Assembly (NCBI RefSeq): GCF_001695835.1
Contig: NZ_MBSO01000012.1
Span: 434,001 to 498,000 of the forward strand
Reading direction: 5' to 3'
DNA: 64,000 nucleotides
Source: Ensifer sp. LC11
Lineage (GTDB): Bacteria; Pseudomonadota; Alphaproteobacteria; Rhizobiales; Rhizobiaceae
Shown here: positions 8,639-16,463 of the stretch, piece after piece
How positions within the stretch are numbered: the stretch's first letter is position 1
How the letters are laid out: every line of letters starts with the position of its first letter
The notes under the pieces: model-generated
Told to the model about the DNA's origin: nothing
Databases searched by the model: none
What the model saw: the letters and a program-made list of their open reading frames with translations, nothing else
Translations under genes and position numbers: made by a program

Positions 8639-8644
8639 TTCCAT

Positions 8645-8982
8645 CTCCCTTCATCGAGAAAACGAAGAGGGAGGCCCTCGACACTCTCAACGCTGCCGGT
8701 CACCGCGGACGAACAGCAGGGCGATGTGCTCTGTTGAATGAACTGTGGCCAGCACGTCGCTGTAACGTTGGCTTCTGCATGGCCTTCGATCGACCTCGAT
8801 TTGGGGACCGATGCAGCAGGGCTCCCGCGTTCGTAGCGTTGGCACTACTTAGAGGAAAAGTGGAGGAGAGAAGCAAGGTTTCAAGTGCAGCGGCCCGAAT
8901 GTCGCTTGCGATCAGACGCCGCCGGCGCGGGCATTGCCTTCAGCGCATCGCGTCTCCGTTGTTCAGCATTTCCGAAAAGCCG
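8645..8982. other. Intergenic region between fdh and the ilv promoter
   Basis: About 340 bases without a convincing gene. Short frames cross it, but none has a ribosome-binding site or family resemblance. It must hold the fdh promoter on the minus strand, though I could not pick boxes with confidence. Confidence 0.5.
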
Positions 8983-9011
8983 TTGACGCCTAGGGCTTTT
9001 GTGGTTATCAA
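8983..9011 (+). promoter_or_regulatory. Sigma-70-type promoter of the ilv operon
   Basis: TTGACG (8983-8988) and TATCAA (9006-9011) are separated by exactly 17 bases, close to the vegetative consensus. Transcription would start near 9017-9019. That is at or one or two bases before the ATG of the leader peptide at 9020, so the leader mRNA is probably leaderless. Confidence 0.7.
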
Positions 9012-9019
9012 CTCGGCCC

Positions 9020-9076
9020 ATGAAAAATTTCGCGGTTATTCTTGTGGTGGGACGGCGCATGGGCAGGATGGTGTAA
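9020..9076 (+). CDS. ilvL: ilv leader peptide (ribosome-mediated attenuation)
   Basis: An 18-codon frame encoding MKNFAVILVVGRRMGRMV. Five consecutive codons specify Val-Ile-Leu-Val-Val, exactly the branched-chain amino acids whose synthesis the downstream operon starts. This is the classic arrangement for attenuation: ribosomes stalling when charged Val, Ile or Leu tRNA is scarce. There is no upstream ribosome-binding site, and the predicted transcription start lies at the ATG, so initiation is probably leaderless. The last codons overlap the first RNA stems of the attenuator. Confidence 0.8.
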   Translation: MKNFAVILVVGRRMGRMV

Positions 9077-9132
9077 CCATCCGGCGGTAGCCACCCATGC
9101 GCTGAACGAGGCTCCTGACGGGGCCTTTTTTT
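9055..9132 (+). terminator. ilv attenuator: alternative stems and intrinsic terminator
   Basis: Three structures follow the Val/Ile/Leu codons. A perfect 9-base inverted repeat pairs GCGCATGGG (9055-9063) with CCCATGCGC (9094-9102). A smaller stem GATGGT-GTA-ACCATC lies inside it. A terminator stem GGCTCC (9110-9115)/GGGGCC (9120-9125) is followed by seven T residues (9126-9132). Stem plus T-run 50 bases before the ilvI start is a standard intrinsic terminator. The exact antiterminator pairing needs RNA folding. Confidence 0.8.
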
Positions 9133-9185
9133 ATGCCTTCAAACAAGCTAAGCACCCAACTGGGAAAAGGGACGGAAGCAAGTCA

Positions 9186-10964
9186 ATGAGCGGTACAGAA
9201 AACCAGATGACAGGCGCGGAGATCGTTCTCCAGGCTCTGAGAGACAACGGCGTCGAGCATATCTTCGGCTATCCCGGCGGCGCCGTGCTTCCGATCTACG
9301 ACGAAATCCACCAGCAGGACGATATCCAGCACATTCTCGTTCGCCACGAGCAGGGCGCCGGCCACATGGCCGAAGGTTATGCCCGCTCCACCGGCAAGGT
9401 CGGCGTCATGCTGGTCACGTCGGGCCCCGGCGCCACCAATGCCGTCACGCCGCTGCAGGACGCGCTGATGGATTCGATCCCGCTCGTCTGCATCTCCGGC
9501 CAGGTTCCGACCCCTCTGATCGGCTCGGACGCCTTCCAGGAATGCGACACCGTCGGTATCACCCGGCCGTGCACCAAGCACAACTGGCTGGTCAAGGACG
9601 TCAACGATCTCGCCCGCATCATCCATGAGGCCTTCCGCATCGCCCAGTCCGGCCGTCCGGGCCCGGTTGTCGTCGACATCCCGAAGGATGTGCAGTTTGC
9701 GACCGGCACCTACACGCCGCCGTCCGCCGTTCCGACCCAGAAGAGCTACCAGCCGAAGAAGCAGGGCGATCTGAAGAAGATCGAGGAAGCGGTCGAGCTG
9801 ATGCGCAACGCGCGCCAGCCGATCATCTATTCCGGCGGCGGCGTCATCAATTCCGGTCCGGAAGCCTCGCACCTGCTGCGCGAACTGGTCGAACTGACCG
9901 GCTTCCCGATCACCTCGACGCTGATGGGGCTGGGCGCCTATCCGGCTTCCGGCAAGGCCTGGCTCGGCATGCTCGGCATGCACGGCACCTATGAGGCCAA
10001 CATGGCGATGCATGACTGCGACGTCATGGTCTGCATCGGCGCCCGCTTCGACGACCGCATCACCGGCCGCCTCAACGCGTTTTCGCCGAATTCGAAGAAA
10101 ATCCACATCGACATCGACCCGTCGTCGATCAATAAGAACGTGCGCGTCGACGTGCCGATCCTCGGCGATGTCGGCACGGTTCTGGAAGACATGGTCCGCC
10201 TGTGGCGCGCCGCTTCCAAGTCGGCCGACAAGACGCGGCTTTCCGACTGGTGGGAGACGATCACCAAGTGGCGCGCCCGCAATTCGCTGGCCTATGCGCC
10301 GAACGACGACGTCATCATGCCGCAATACGCGATCCAGCGGCTCTATGAGCTCAGCAAGGGCCGCGACACCTACATCACCACCGAAGTCGGCCAGCACCAG
10401 ATGTGGGCGGCCCAGTTCTTCGGCTTCGAACAGCCGAACCGCTGGATGACCTCGGGTGGTCTCGGTACCATGGGTTATGGCTTCCCGGCCGCCATCGGCG
10501 TTCAGGTCGCGCACCCGAACAGCCTCGTCGTCGACATTGCCGGCGATGCGTCGATCCAGATGTGCATCCAGGAAATGTCCTGCGCGGTTCAGTATGGCCT
10601 GCCGGTCAAGATCTTCATCCTGAACAACCAGTACATGGGCATGGTGCGTCAATGGCAGCAGCTGCTGCACGGCAACCGCCTGTCGCACTCCTACACCGAG
10701 GCGATGCCTGACTTCGTCAAGCTGGCGGAAGCCTATGGCGGCGTCGGTATCCGCTGCGAAAAGCCGAGCGAGCTCGACGCTGCGATCCGCCAGATGATCG
10801 ACACGCCGGCACCGGTCATTTTCGATTGCCGTGTCGCCAATCTCGCCAACTGCTTCCCGATGATCCCCTCGGGCAAGGCCCATAACGAGATGCTGTTGCC
10901 CGACGAAGCCACGGACGAAGCGGTCGCCAACGCGATCGACGCCAAGGGCCGTCAGCTGGTCTGA
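9186..10964 (+). CDS. ilvI: Acetolactate synthase large (catalytic) subunit
   Basis: A 592-residue thiamine-diphosphate enzyme for the first common step of valine, leucine and isoleucine synthesis (two pyruvate to acetolactate, or pyruvate plus 2-ketobutyrate). The N-terminal domain shows IFGYPGGAVLPIYDE with the catalytic glutamate in RHEQGAGHMAEGYAR. The central FAD/regulatory domain contains GARFDDRITG. The C-terminal ThDP domain has the metal motif beginning GDASIQM and ending around NNQYMGMVRQWQ. The ATG at 9186 begins the normal N-terminus; the open frame upstream at 9042 overlaps the attenuator and is not coding. It is regulated by the leader/attenuator and forms an operon with ilvH 22 bases downstream. 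Confidence 0.96.
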   Translation: MSGTENQMTGAEIVLQALRDNGVEHIFGYPGGAVLPIYDEIHQQDDIQHILVRHEQGAGHMAEGYARSTGKVGVMLVTSGPGATNAVTPLQDALMDSIPLVCISGQVPTPLIGSDAFQECDTVGITRPCTKHNWLVKDVNDLARIIHEAFRIAQSGRPGPVVVDIPKDVQFATGTYTPPSAVPTQKSYQPKKQGDLKKIEEAVELMRNARQPIIYSGGGVINSGPEASHLLRELVELTGFPITSTLMGLGAYPASGKAWLGMLGMHGTYEANMAMHDCDVMVCIGARFDDRITGRLNAFSPNSKKIHIDIDPSSINKNVRVDVPILGDVGTVLEDMVRLWRAASKSADKTRLSDWWETITKWRARNSLAYAPNDDVIMPQYAIQRLYELSKGRDTYITTEVGQHQMWAAQFFGFEQPNRWMTSGGLGTMGYGFPAAIGVQVAHPNSLVVDIAGDASIQMCIQEMSCAVQYGLPVKIFILNNQYMGMVRQWQQLLHGNRLSHSYTEAMPDFVKLAEAYGGVGIRCEKPSELDAAIRQMIDTPAPVIFDCRVANLANCFPMIPSGKAHNEMLLPDEATDEAVANAIDAKGRQLV

Positions 10965-10986
10965 GATAGGTAGAGGAACCACTCAC

Positions 10987-11559
10987 ATGAACGCACACCT
11001 TCAACCGACCGGCTCCGCCTACTTCATCGCCAAGGAGACCGAGCTCGCCGAAACCCACACGCTTTCGGTTCTCGTCGACAACGAGCCGGGCGTCCTTGCC
11101 CGCGTCATCGGCCTGTTCTCCGGCCGCGGCTACAACATCGAAAGCCTTACGGTTTCGGAAACGGAACACGAGGCGCACCTGTCGCGCATCACCATCGTGA
11201 CGCGCGGCACGCCGCACGTGCTCGACCAGATCAAGAACCAGCTCGAACGGCTGGTTCCGGTCCACCGCGTCGTCGACCTGACGGTGCGGGCCGCCGGCCT
11301 TGGCCATGACCGGCCGATCGAGCGCGAACTGGCGCTCGTCAAGGTCCACGGCTCGGGCGACCACCGTGTCGAGGCTCTGCGGCTTGCCGACGCCTTCCGT
11401 GCCTCTGTTATCGACGCCAACATCGATCACTTCGTCTTCGAGATCACCGGCAAGCCGTCGAAGATCGAGCAGTTCATCGCCATCATGAAGCCGCTCGGCC
11501 TCATCGAAGTCTGCCGCACCGGCATTGCGGCGATGAACCGCGGCCCGCAGGGCATGTGA
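10987..11559 (+). CDS. ilvH: Acetolactate synthase small (regulatory) subunit
   Basis: A 190-residue regulatory subunit that stimulates the large subunit and gives valine feedback inhibition. An N-terminal ACT domain (residues 20-95) carries the signature LSVLVDNEPGVLARVIGLFSGRGYNIESL (given here only as the recognised region), and the C-terminal ALS_ss_C domain follows (about 100-178). It lies 22 bases after ilvI with AGGTAGAGGAACC upstream, so the two are co-transcribed. Confidence 0.96.
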   Translation: MNAHLQPTGSAYFIAKETELAETHTLSVLVDNEPGVLARVIGLFSGRGYNIESLTVSETEHEAHLSRITIVTRGTPHVLDQIKNQLERLVPVHRVVDLTVRAAGLGHDRPIERELALVKVHGSGDHRVEALRLADAFRASVIDANIDHFVFEITGKPSKIEQFIAIMKPLGLIEVCRTGIAAMNRGPQGM

Positions 11560-11943
11560 TTTTCGGGCAGGTGAGGGGCCTTGCGCTCTCTGCGCGAGGC
11601 TCTAGGCAGGATTGCCTTCTACGCTTGGTGTGCCCCTCTCTTCCCGCCTGCAGAGAGGGGAATGCCGTCAGCCGGGCCGTGCTCGGCGATGCCCAAAACG
11701 GGACCGAGAGCGGACGGGCAGCTTGCGGGATGACATCGAGAGACGCGGCCGGTCCGCATTGACTTTGAACAGGCATCCAACGACTTCTCCTCTTGGCTCC
11801 TGTCGAAAGCCCGAATGGACCGAAGCGAACCCGGAACCGCTGAGACAACAGCCACTGGTATCACTCCCACGCCATCCAGGTTACGATGCTTAGCTGAGAA
11901 CGGGCGCGGCGGCTCGTCGGACCACCTACGTCAGGAGGGCATT
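11560..11943. other. Intergenic region after ilvH
   Basis: About 380 bases with no convincing gene. A hairpin CCCCTCTC...AGAGAGGGG (about 11633-11660) resembles the short palindromic units seen elsewhere in the window. It lacks a T-run, so it is not a clear terminator. An open frame extends through from 11815 into the GNAT gene without a better start signal. Confidence 0.45.
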
Positions 11944-12528
11944 GTGAAGTCGCCAACAGTGAGAGTCATGGCAGAGGCCGAGGAAGATCTGGCGGTCGAA
12001 ACGGTCATGCTGGCATTTGCAGCGGATCCTATGGCGCGATGGACCTGGCCGCAGGCACACCAGTACCTTGCGGCCATGCCGCGCATGATCCGGGCGTTCG
12101 GGAGCAGCGCATTCTCAAACGGAAGCGCCTTTTGCACTGACGGTTACGCCGGGACGGCACTGTGGCTACCGCCCGGGGTGCATTCCGACGAGGAAGCACT
12201 TGTTGCGGTGATCGAGAGCACGGTCGCGCCCTCTCTTACCCCCGAAACCACGGCCATATTCGAACAGATGGCCACGTACCACCCGACCGAACCACATTGG
12301 TACCTGCCCCTGATCGGCGTCGACCCGGCGCATCAAGGCAAAGGTCTCGGCGACGCCCTGATGGCGTACGCACTCGCTCGGTGCGATCGCGATCACGCGC
12401 CAGCCTATTTGGAATCCTCGAACCCGCGCAACATTCCGTTCTACCGGCGCCACGGCTTCGAACCGCTCGGCGCGATCCAGGCCGGTTCGTCGCCGACGCT
12501 CGTCCCGATGCTGCGGGGGCCCCGTTGA
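11944..12528 (+). CDS. GNAT-family N-acetyltransferase
   Basis: A 194-residue acetyltransferase. The acetyl-CoA binding motif A is clear (WYLPLIGVDPAHQGKGLGDALM) with the Q/R-x-x-G-x-G/A pattern in HQGKGLG, followed by the motif B helix and YLESSNPRNIPFYRRHGFEPLG near the C-terminus. The substrate is unknown. I chose the GTG at 11944 because a strong AGGAGG sits seven bases upstream; the frame remains open to 11815. It is monocistronic. Confidence 0.85.
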   Translation: MKSPTVRVMAEAEEDLAVETVMLAFAADPMARWTWPQAHQYLAAMPRMIRAFGSSAFSNGSAFCTDGYAGTALWLPPGVHSDEEALVAVIESTVAPSLTPETTAIFEQMATYHPTEPHWYLPLIGVDPAHQGKGLGDALMAYALARCDRDHAPAYLESSNPRNIPFYRRHGFEPLGAIQAGSSPTLVPMLRGPR

Positions 12529-12749
12529 GCTTCAGTTCGATCGGGTAGTTTGTGGCATATGGGGCCCTTAGCCGGCGGGCAGCGGTCGGGGAGCAGGCGC
12601 TGAAAGCTGACGTTCGTTCACCAGCGGCTCGAAGGTCCGCTTTTGACCCGCAGCAGACGATTTTTGCTGCCGCCGCCGCGGTGCATGACCTCGGACGACC
12701 GGTGGGGAAAGTTCGGGACGCTTGCGCTTCCTGCGCTAGCAGGTTAGAA

Positions 12750-12769
12750 ACTGAACTACATGGTTCAGT
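12750..12769 (+). promoter_or_regulatory. ArsR-type operator overlapping the start codon
   Basis: Inverted repeat ACTGAAC-TACATG-GTTCAGT with perfect 7-base arms. Its spacer contains the ATG of the ArsR-type gene at 12760, so a bound repressor would cover the translation start region. This is a typical autoregulatory position for small ArsR repressors paired with AHSA1 proteins. Confidence 0.7.
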
Positions 12770-13116
12770 ATGTAAGTCCTCCCCTCGATCTCTCGTTTGC
12801 GGCGCTGTCCGATGCGACCCGCCGCGGGATCATCGATCAGCTTGGGCGAGGGGACGCGTCGGTCACCAGTCTCGCGGATAAGTTCCAGATGACGCTGACC
12901 GGCATGAAGAAGCACGTCCAGGTTCTCGAGCGGGCCGGGCTCGTCGTCACGCAGAAGGTCGGACGGGTGAGAACGTGCAAGCTTGGGAAACGCGGCCTCA
13001 AGGCGGAGGCCGAGTGGATTGAGGCGCATCGCAAGCTCTTCGAGGCCCGTTTCGAAGCATTGGACGAAATCATCAGCGAAATGAAACAGGAGGGAAGCGA
13101 TGACTCGGCAAGTTGA
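12760..13116 (+). CDS. ArsR-family helix-turn-helix repressor
   Basis: A 118-residue winged HTH protein beginning MVQYVSPPLDLSFAALSDAT. The DNA-binding region is about residues 12-85 (SDATRRGIIDQLGRGDASVT, then FQMTLTGMKKHVQVLERAGL). No metal-binding cysteines of the metal-sensing ArsR proteins are present. The gene overlaps the following AHSA1 gene by 17 bases, a conserved two-gene arrangement in which the regulator controls itself and its partner. A palindromic operator overlaps its start codon. Confidence 0.9.
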   Translation: MVQYVSPPLDLSFAALSDATRRGIIDQLGRGDASVTSLADKFQMTLTGMKKHVQVLERAGLVVTQKVGRVRTCKLGKRGLKAEAEWIEAHRKLFEARFEALDEIISEMKQEGSDDSAS

Positions 13117-13603
13117 CAGTGCAGATGGTGCGCAGAACCGCACGTCAGTCGAGCGCAGAGGAGATCGCGAGCTCGTCGTAACGCGGACATTCAATGCGCC
13201 GCCGAGCACGGTTTACAGGGCGTGGAGCCAACCCGATCTGTTCCAGCGCTGGTGGGTGCCAAAATCGGTATCCGGCGTTTCGCTCGTGTCGTGCGAGATG
13301 GACGTCCGTACCGGCGGCAAATATCGGCTGGAATTCGGCGCCGGCGGTTCGGACACCATGGCCTTCTATGGCAAGTATCTCGAAGTGGTGCCGAACGAGC
13401 GCATCGTCTGGACCAACGACGAGGGCGAAGAGGGCGCGATCACGACCGTGACCTTCGAGGACCAAGGCGGGAAGACACTCCTGAAGTTTCGCGAAGTCTA
13501 TCCGTCCAAGGAGGCGCTTGAGGAGGCACTACAGGGCTCGGCGGCCGCATTGCCGGAGCAGTTGGAGCAGCTCGACGAATTGCTTTCCAGCATAGGCGAG
13601 TAG
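13100..13603 (+). CDS. SRPBCC/AHSA1-domain protein
   Basis: A 167-residue protein with the START-like SRPBCC fold of the AHSA1 group. The family N-terminus is visible as LVVTRTFNAPPSTVYRAWSQ, followed by LFQRWWVPKSV. The centre has MDVRTGGKYRLEF and the C-terminal helix has LPEQLEQLDELLSS. Such proteins have a hydrophobic ligand cavity; their biochemical role is usually unknown. It is translationally coupled to the ArsR repressor (17-base overlap). Confidence 0.88.
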   Translation: MTRQVDSADGAQNRTSVERRGDRELVVTRTFNAPPSTVYRAWSQPDLFQRWWVPKSVSGVSLVSCEMDVRTGGKYRLEFGAGGSDTMAFYGKYLEVVPNERIVWTNDEGEEGAITTVTFEDQGGKTLLKFREVYPSKEALEEALQGSAAALPEQLEQLDELLSSIGE

Positions 13604-13703
13604 CGCGGGTCGGGAAACTCGCCTCGAGGGAACGGAACGTCTGCTCCCAAAACCAGGCCACAGCCGTTGCGACGCATTTGTGCCGAGCGTTCGCCACGGG
13701 GTT

Positions 13704-13756
13704 CCTTCTCCCTGCTTGCGGGGAGAAGGTGGCCGGCAGGCCGGATGAGGGGCAGG
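13704..13756 (+). repeat. RIME-like palindromic intergenic element
   Basis: CCTTCTCCC-tgcttgcg-GGGAGAAGG hairpin followed by GTGGCCGGCAGGCCGGATGA and GGGGC. The same modules recur at 23826, 23966, 52401 and 52572. They match the Rhizobium-specific intergenic mosaic elements known from Sinorhizobium. Confidence 0.75.
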
Positions 13757-13860
13757 CGAAGCCGTTGCTGAAATTGCCCGATGCCGCGTGCGTTGTTGAC
13801 TTCGCCGGCATTTCTCGCCGACTAATCCCGCAGAGAACTTCAAAAGATATCAGGTGCCGG

Positions 13861-14892
13861 ATGAGCTCCACGACGATGCAGGCATTGGTCCTGACCCGAT
13901 ACGGCGGTCCCGACGCTGCTGAGTTGCGCGACGTGCCGCGTCCGCGACCGGCGCGCGGCGACGTGCTCGTCCGGGTGCAGGCCGCCGGTCTCAATCCGGT
14001 TGACTACAAGACACGGGAGGGAATGCTCAAGGTCGTCCAGCGCTATCCGTTGCCGATTGTGATGGGCAACGAGCTTGCGGGCGTCGTCGAGACGCTGGGT
14101 GAGGGCGTGACGTCCTTCGCACCGGGAGACCGGGTCTTTGCGCGCATGCCCAAGGAAGCCATGGGCGGTTTGGCCGAGTATGCGGTCGTGCCCGAAAAGT
14201 TTCTGGCGAAGATGCCCGCCTCCATCGACTTCAACGCGGCAGCCGGCGTGCCGCTTGCCGGCCTCACTGCGCTGCAGGCCCTGCGCGACGAACTTCATGT
14301 GGGCCAGGGCAGCCGGGTCTTCATACCCGGTGGCGCCGGCGGCGTCGGCACCTTTGCCATCCAGCTGGCGAAATGGCTGGGCGCGGAGGTGACAACCACG
14401 GCATCGCCCCGTGGCCGCGCGCTTGTCGAGGGCCTCGGCGCTGACGTGGTGATCGATTACACGACAGAACGGTTCGAGGAGCAGCTGCGCAACATGGATG
14501 GCGCCTTCGATCTGCTCGGCGGCGAAACGCTTCTAAAGTCGTTCAGTGTGGTCAAGCGCGGTGGAAAAGTGGTGTCCATTGCCGGCATGCCTGAGCCCGA
14601 AACGGCGCGGAAGGATCTCGGCCGTGGCGTGGCCCTGAGGGCGCTGTTCTGGCTGGCATCCTACCGGATACGGGCAGTCGCCCGGAAGCATGGCGTCTCC
14701 TACCGCTATCTCTTCATGCATCCTGATGGTGCCGAGCTCGCCGAACTCGCAGATCTCATCGAGACCGGGGCGATCCGGCCCGTCGTCGATCGGGTGTTTC
14801 CGTTCAAGGATGTTGCAGATGCCTTTGCCTATCTGGAATCCGGTCGCGCCAAAGGCAAGGTGGTGGTGGAGTTCACAAGCCCGCCTGCGTGA
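13861..14892 (+). CDS. NADP-dependent quinone oxidoreductase (MDR superfamily)
   Basis: A 343-residue zinc-independent medium-chain dehydrogenase/reductase of the quinone reductase type. GroES-like N-terminal half (MQALVLTRYGGPDAAELRDV), then the Rossmann domain with GGAGGVGTFAIQLAKWLGAE. No structural-zinc cysteine cluster is present. The frame is open from 13678, but that portion crosses a repeat element. The ATG at 13861 begins the normal family N-terminus. Likely reduces quinones or enones with NADPH. Confidence 0.87.
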   Translation: MSSTTMQALVLTRYGGPDAAELRDVPRPRPARGDVLVRVQAAGLNPVDYKTREGMLKVVQRYPLPIVMGNELAGVVETLGEGVTSFAPGDRVFARMPKEAMGGLAEYAVVPEKFLAKMPASIDFNAAAGVPLAGLTALQALRDELHVGQGSRVFIPGGAGGVGTFAIQLAKWLGAEVTTTASPRGRALVEGLGADVVIDYTTERFEEQLRNMDGAFDLLGGETLLKSFSVVKRGGKVVSIAGMPEPETARKDLGRGVALRALFWLASYRIRAVARKHGVSYRYLFMHPDGAELAELADLIETGAIRPVVDRVFPFKDVADAFAYLESGRAKGKVVVEFTSPPA

Positions 14893-14943
14893 CGGAGGCT
14901 GCGATTGCGGCTCGCCGCGCACCCGCGCGGATGCGAGGTGCCT

Positions 14944-15285
14944 CTAAGACTTCGCCTTGGCTTCGCTTTCCCGCTTGAGCGGGCGGCTGACCGGGCAGAC
15001 CTCCTGGGCAAAACCATTCAGCGTGTTGATCAGATTGTTCGTGACGAGTGTGTAGTGGACGAACTGGCCGCGTTTTTCCTTCGTGATCAGGCCGGCGTTT
15101 TCCAGCACCGTCAGATGCTGCGACACCGAGGGTTTGCTCATGTTGAACCGCTCGGCGATTTCGCCTGCCGTCAGGCTCGAAGCGGAGAGATAGGCCAGAA
15201 TCTTGCGCCGGTGCAGCGAGGATAACGCGTTGAACACGCGTTGCGCCGATCCGCCTGCTTCATGGTTGAGCGTGTCGTCGTCCAC
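14944..15285 (-). CDS. ArsR/SmtB-family repressor (paired with desaturase)
   Basis: A 113-residue ArsR-type winged HTH. Recognition helix region FNMSKPSVSQHLTVLENAGL, then the wing KEKRGQFVHYTLV. One cysteine lies near the C-terminus (QEVCPVSRPLK). GTG at 15285 is chosen because AAAGGAG lies just upstream; an ATG 14 codons earlier has no such signal. It is divergent from the desaturase at 15474. The intergenic region holds two copies of the word TAGTTAG-N7-CCTAAATA, probably its operators. The inducing signal is unknown. Confidence 0.85.
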   Translation of the reverse strand: MDDDTLNHEAGGSAQRVFNALSSLHRRKILAYLSASSLTAGEIAERFNMSKPSVSQHLTVLENAGLITKEKRGQFVHYTLVTNNLINTLNGFAQEVCPVSRPLKRESEAKAKS

Positions 15286-15331
15286 AACGTCTCCTTTGCC
15301 GCCGGCAGCCGACCATCGGTCGGTCAACAGG

Positions 15332-15395
15332 TAGTTAGGATATTGCCTAAATACCTATTCGCGGGTAAGTATGTAGTTAGTTTATTTCCTAAATA
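15332..15395 (+). promoter_or_regulatory. Twin operator boxes between ArsR gene and desaturase
   Basis: TAGTTAG-N7-CCTAAATA occurs at 15332-15353 and again at 15374-15395, exactly 42 bases (four helical turns) apart. The first box contains the inverted repeat TTAGG-N6-CCTAA. The AT-rich boxes stand out in GC-rich surroundings, between divergent genes, which fits repressor sites controlling both. Confidence 0.75.
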
Positions 15396-15473
15396 ACTTC
15401 TGCGCCGGTTGTTTTCAACCGGGTCCTTCAGTGTTGCCTGAAAACTGGTCAAGGTTTTGAAGCGGAGGGTGCC

Positions 15474-16436
15474 ATGGATGTCGTGTCGACCGGGCGAATG
15501 ATTGCAGAGCTTGAAAGCGACCCGGTGAGCGGTAAGGTCGTCTGGGTTCCAGGCAAATCGCTCTGGATTGCCGCAATGACGCTGGTGGCCCTGATCGGTG
15601 CGCCAATGACGTTTTCGGTGGATGCCCTTGCGGTCTTCGTCGTTCTCACGGCGCTGACGATCTGCCTCGGTCATTCGGTCGGCATGCACCGCCTGCTGAT
15701 CCACCGCTCGTTCCAGGCGCCACTCTGGCTTGAACGTGTACTGGTCTACTTCGGGGTGCTCGTCGGCATGGCCGGGCCGTTCGGCATGATCCATGCTCAC
15801 GACATTCGCGACTGGGCACAGCGCCAGCAGGCCTGTCACGATCTCTTCGCCCACCGCCGCCCGTTTTTTGAGGACGCGTTCTGGCAGATGCATTGCGCCT
15901 TGGCGCTTGATCATCCGCCGCGGTTCATGATTGAGGAACGGGTTCGCCGAGACGGGTTCTATCGCTTCCTCGAGGCGACATGGATGCTGCAGCAAGTGCC
16001 GCTGGCGCTATTGCTTTTCGCCTTTGGCGGGATTTCCTGGGTCGTCTGGGGTGTGGCGGTGCGTGTTTCCGTTTCCCTGACCGGGCACTGGCTGATCGGC
16101 CACTTTGCCCATCGCGGCGGCGAGCAGGGGTGGCGGGTCGATGGCGTCGCCGTGCAAGGCTACAACCTGCCGCGGTTCGGTCTGGTGACCTTCGGCGAAG
16201 CCTATCATGGCAACCACCACGCCTTTCCGGAGTCCGCCCGGCTCGGGATCGAGGCTGGGCAGGTCGATCTGGGCTGGTGGTTCATCCGTCTGCTTTCGCA
16301 TCTCGGATTGGCTTCGGCGATCAAGCTGCCGTCCAATATGCAACGGCGCGCCGGTCTCAGGCGTGTCGCGGCGGCGGTTGGAGGACCGGATACCCAGCGA
16401 AAAAGCTGTCCGGTCCTGCGCACGCTTCTGCGTTAG
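15474..16436 (+). CDS. Membrane fatty acid desaturase-like protein
   Basis: A 320-residue membrane protein of the acyl-CoA/fatty acid desaturase family with about four transmembrane spans. Histidine box I is present in GHSVGMHRLLIHRSF and box III in GEAYHGNHHAFP. The usual middle box HRxHH is absent; the equivalent stretch reads HAHDIRDWAQRQQACHDLF, and HFAHRGGEQGW appears before box III. The di-iron ligand set may therefore differ from classical delta-9 desaturases. It is divergent from, and probably repressed by, the ArsR protein at 14944. Confidence 0.78.
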   Translation: MDVVSTGRMIAELESDPVSGKVVWVPGKSLWIAAMTLVALIGAPMTFSVDALAVFVVLTALTICLGHSVGMHRLLIHRSFQAPLWLERVLVYFGVLVGMAGPFGMIHAHDIRDWAQRQQACHDLFAHRRPFFEDAFWQMHCALALDHPPRFMIEERVRRDGFYRFLEATWMLQQVPLALLLFAFGGISWVVWGVAVRVSVSLTGHWLIGHFAHRGGEQGWRVDGVAVQGYNLPRFGLVTFGEAYHGNHHAFPESARLGIEAGQVDLGWWFIRLLSHLGLASAIKLPSNMQRRAGLRRVAAAVGGPDTQRKSCPVLRTLLR

Positions 16437-16463
16437 CATCAGCTCTGCGTTAGCATCTGCCCG

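Noticed and set aside
9183-10982. A 599-codon minus-strand open frame opposite ilvI
   Set aside because: Shadow of a well-conserved acetolactate synthase gene; no ribosome-binding site or family pattern.
13704-13756. Initially considered a rho-independent terminator or a CRISPR-like repeat
   Set aside because: No T-run follows the hairpin, copies are scattered rather than regularly spaced, and the words match the RIME-type mosaic repeats.
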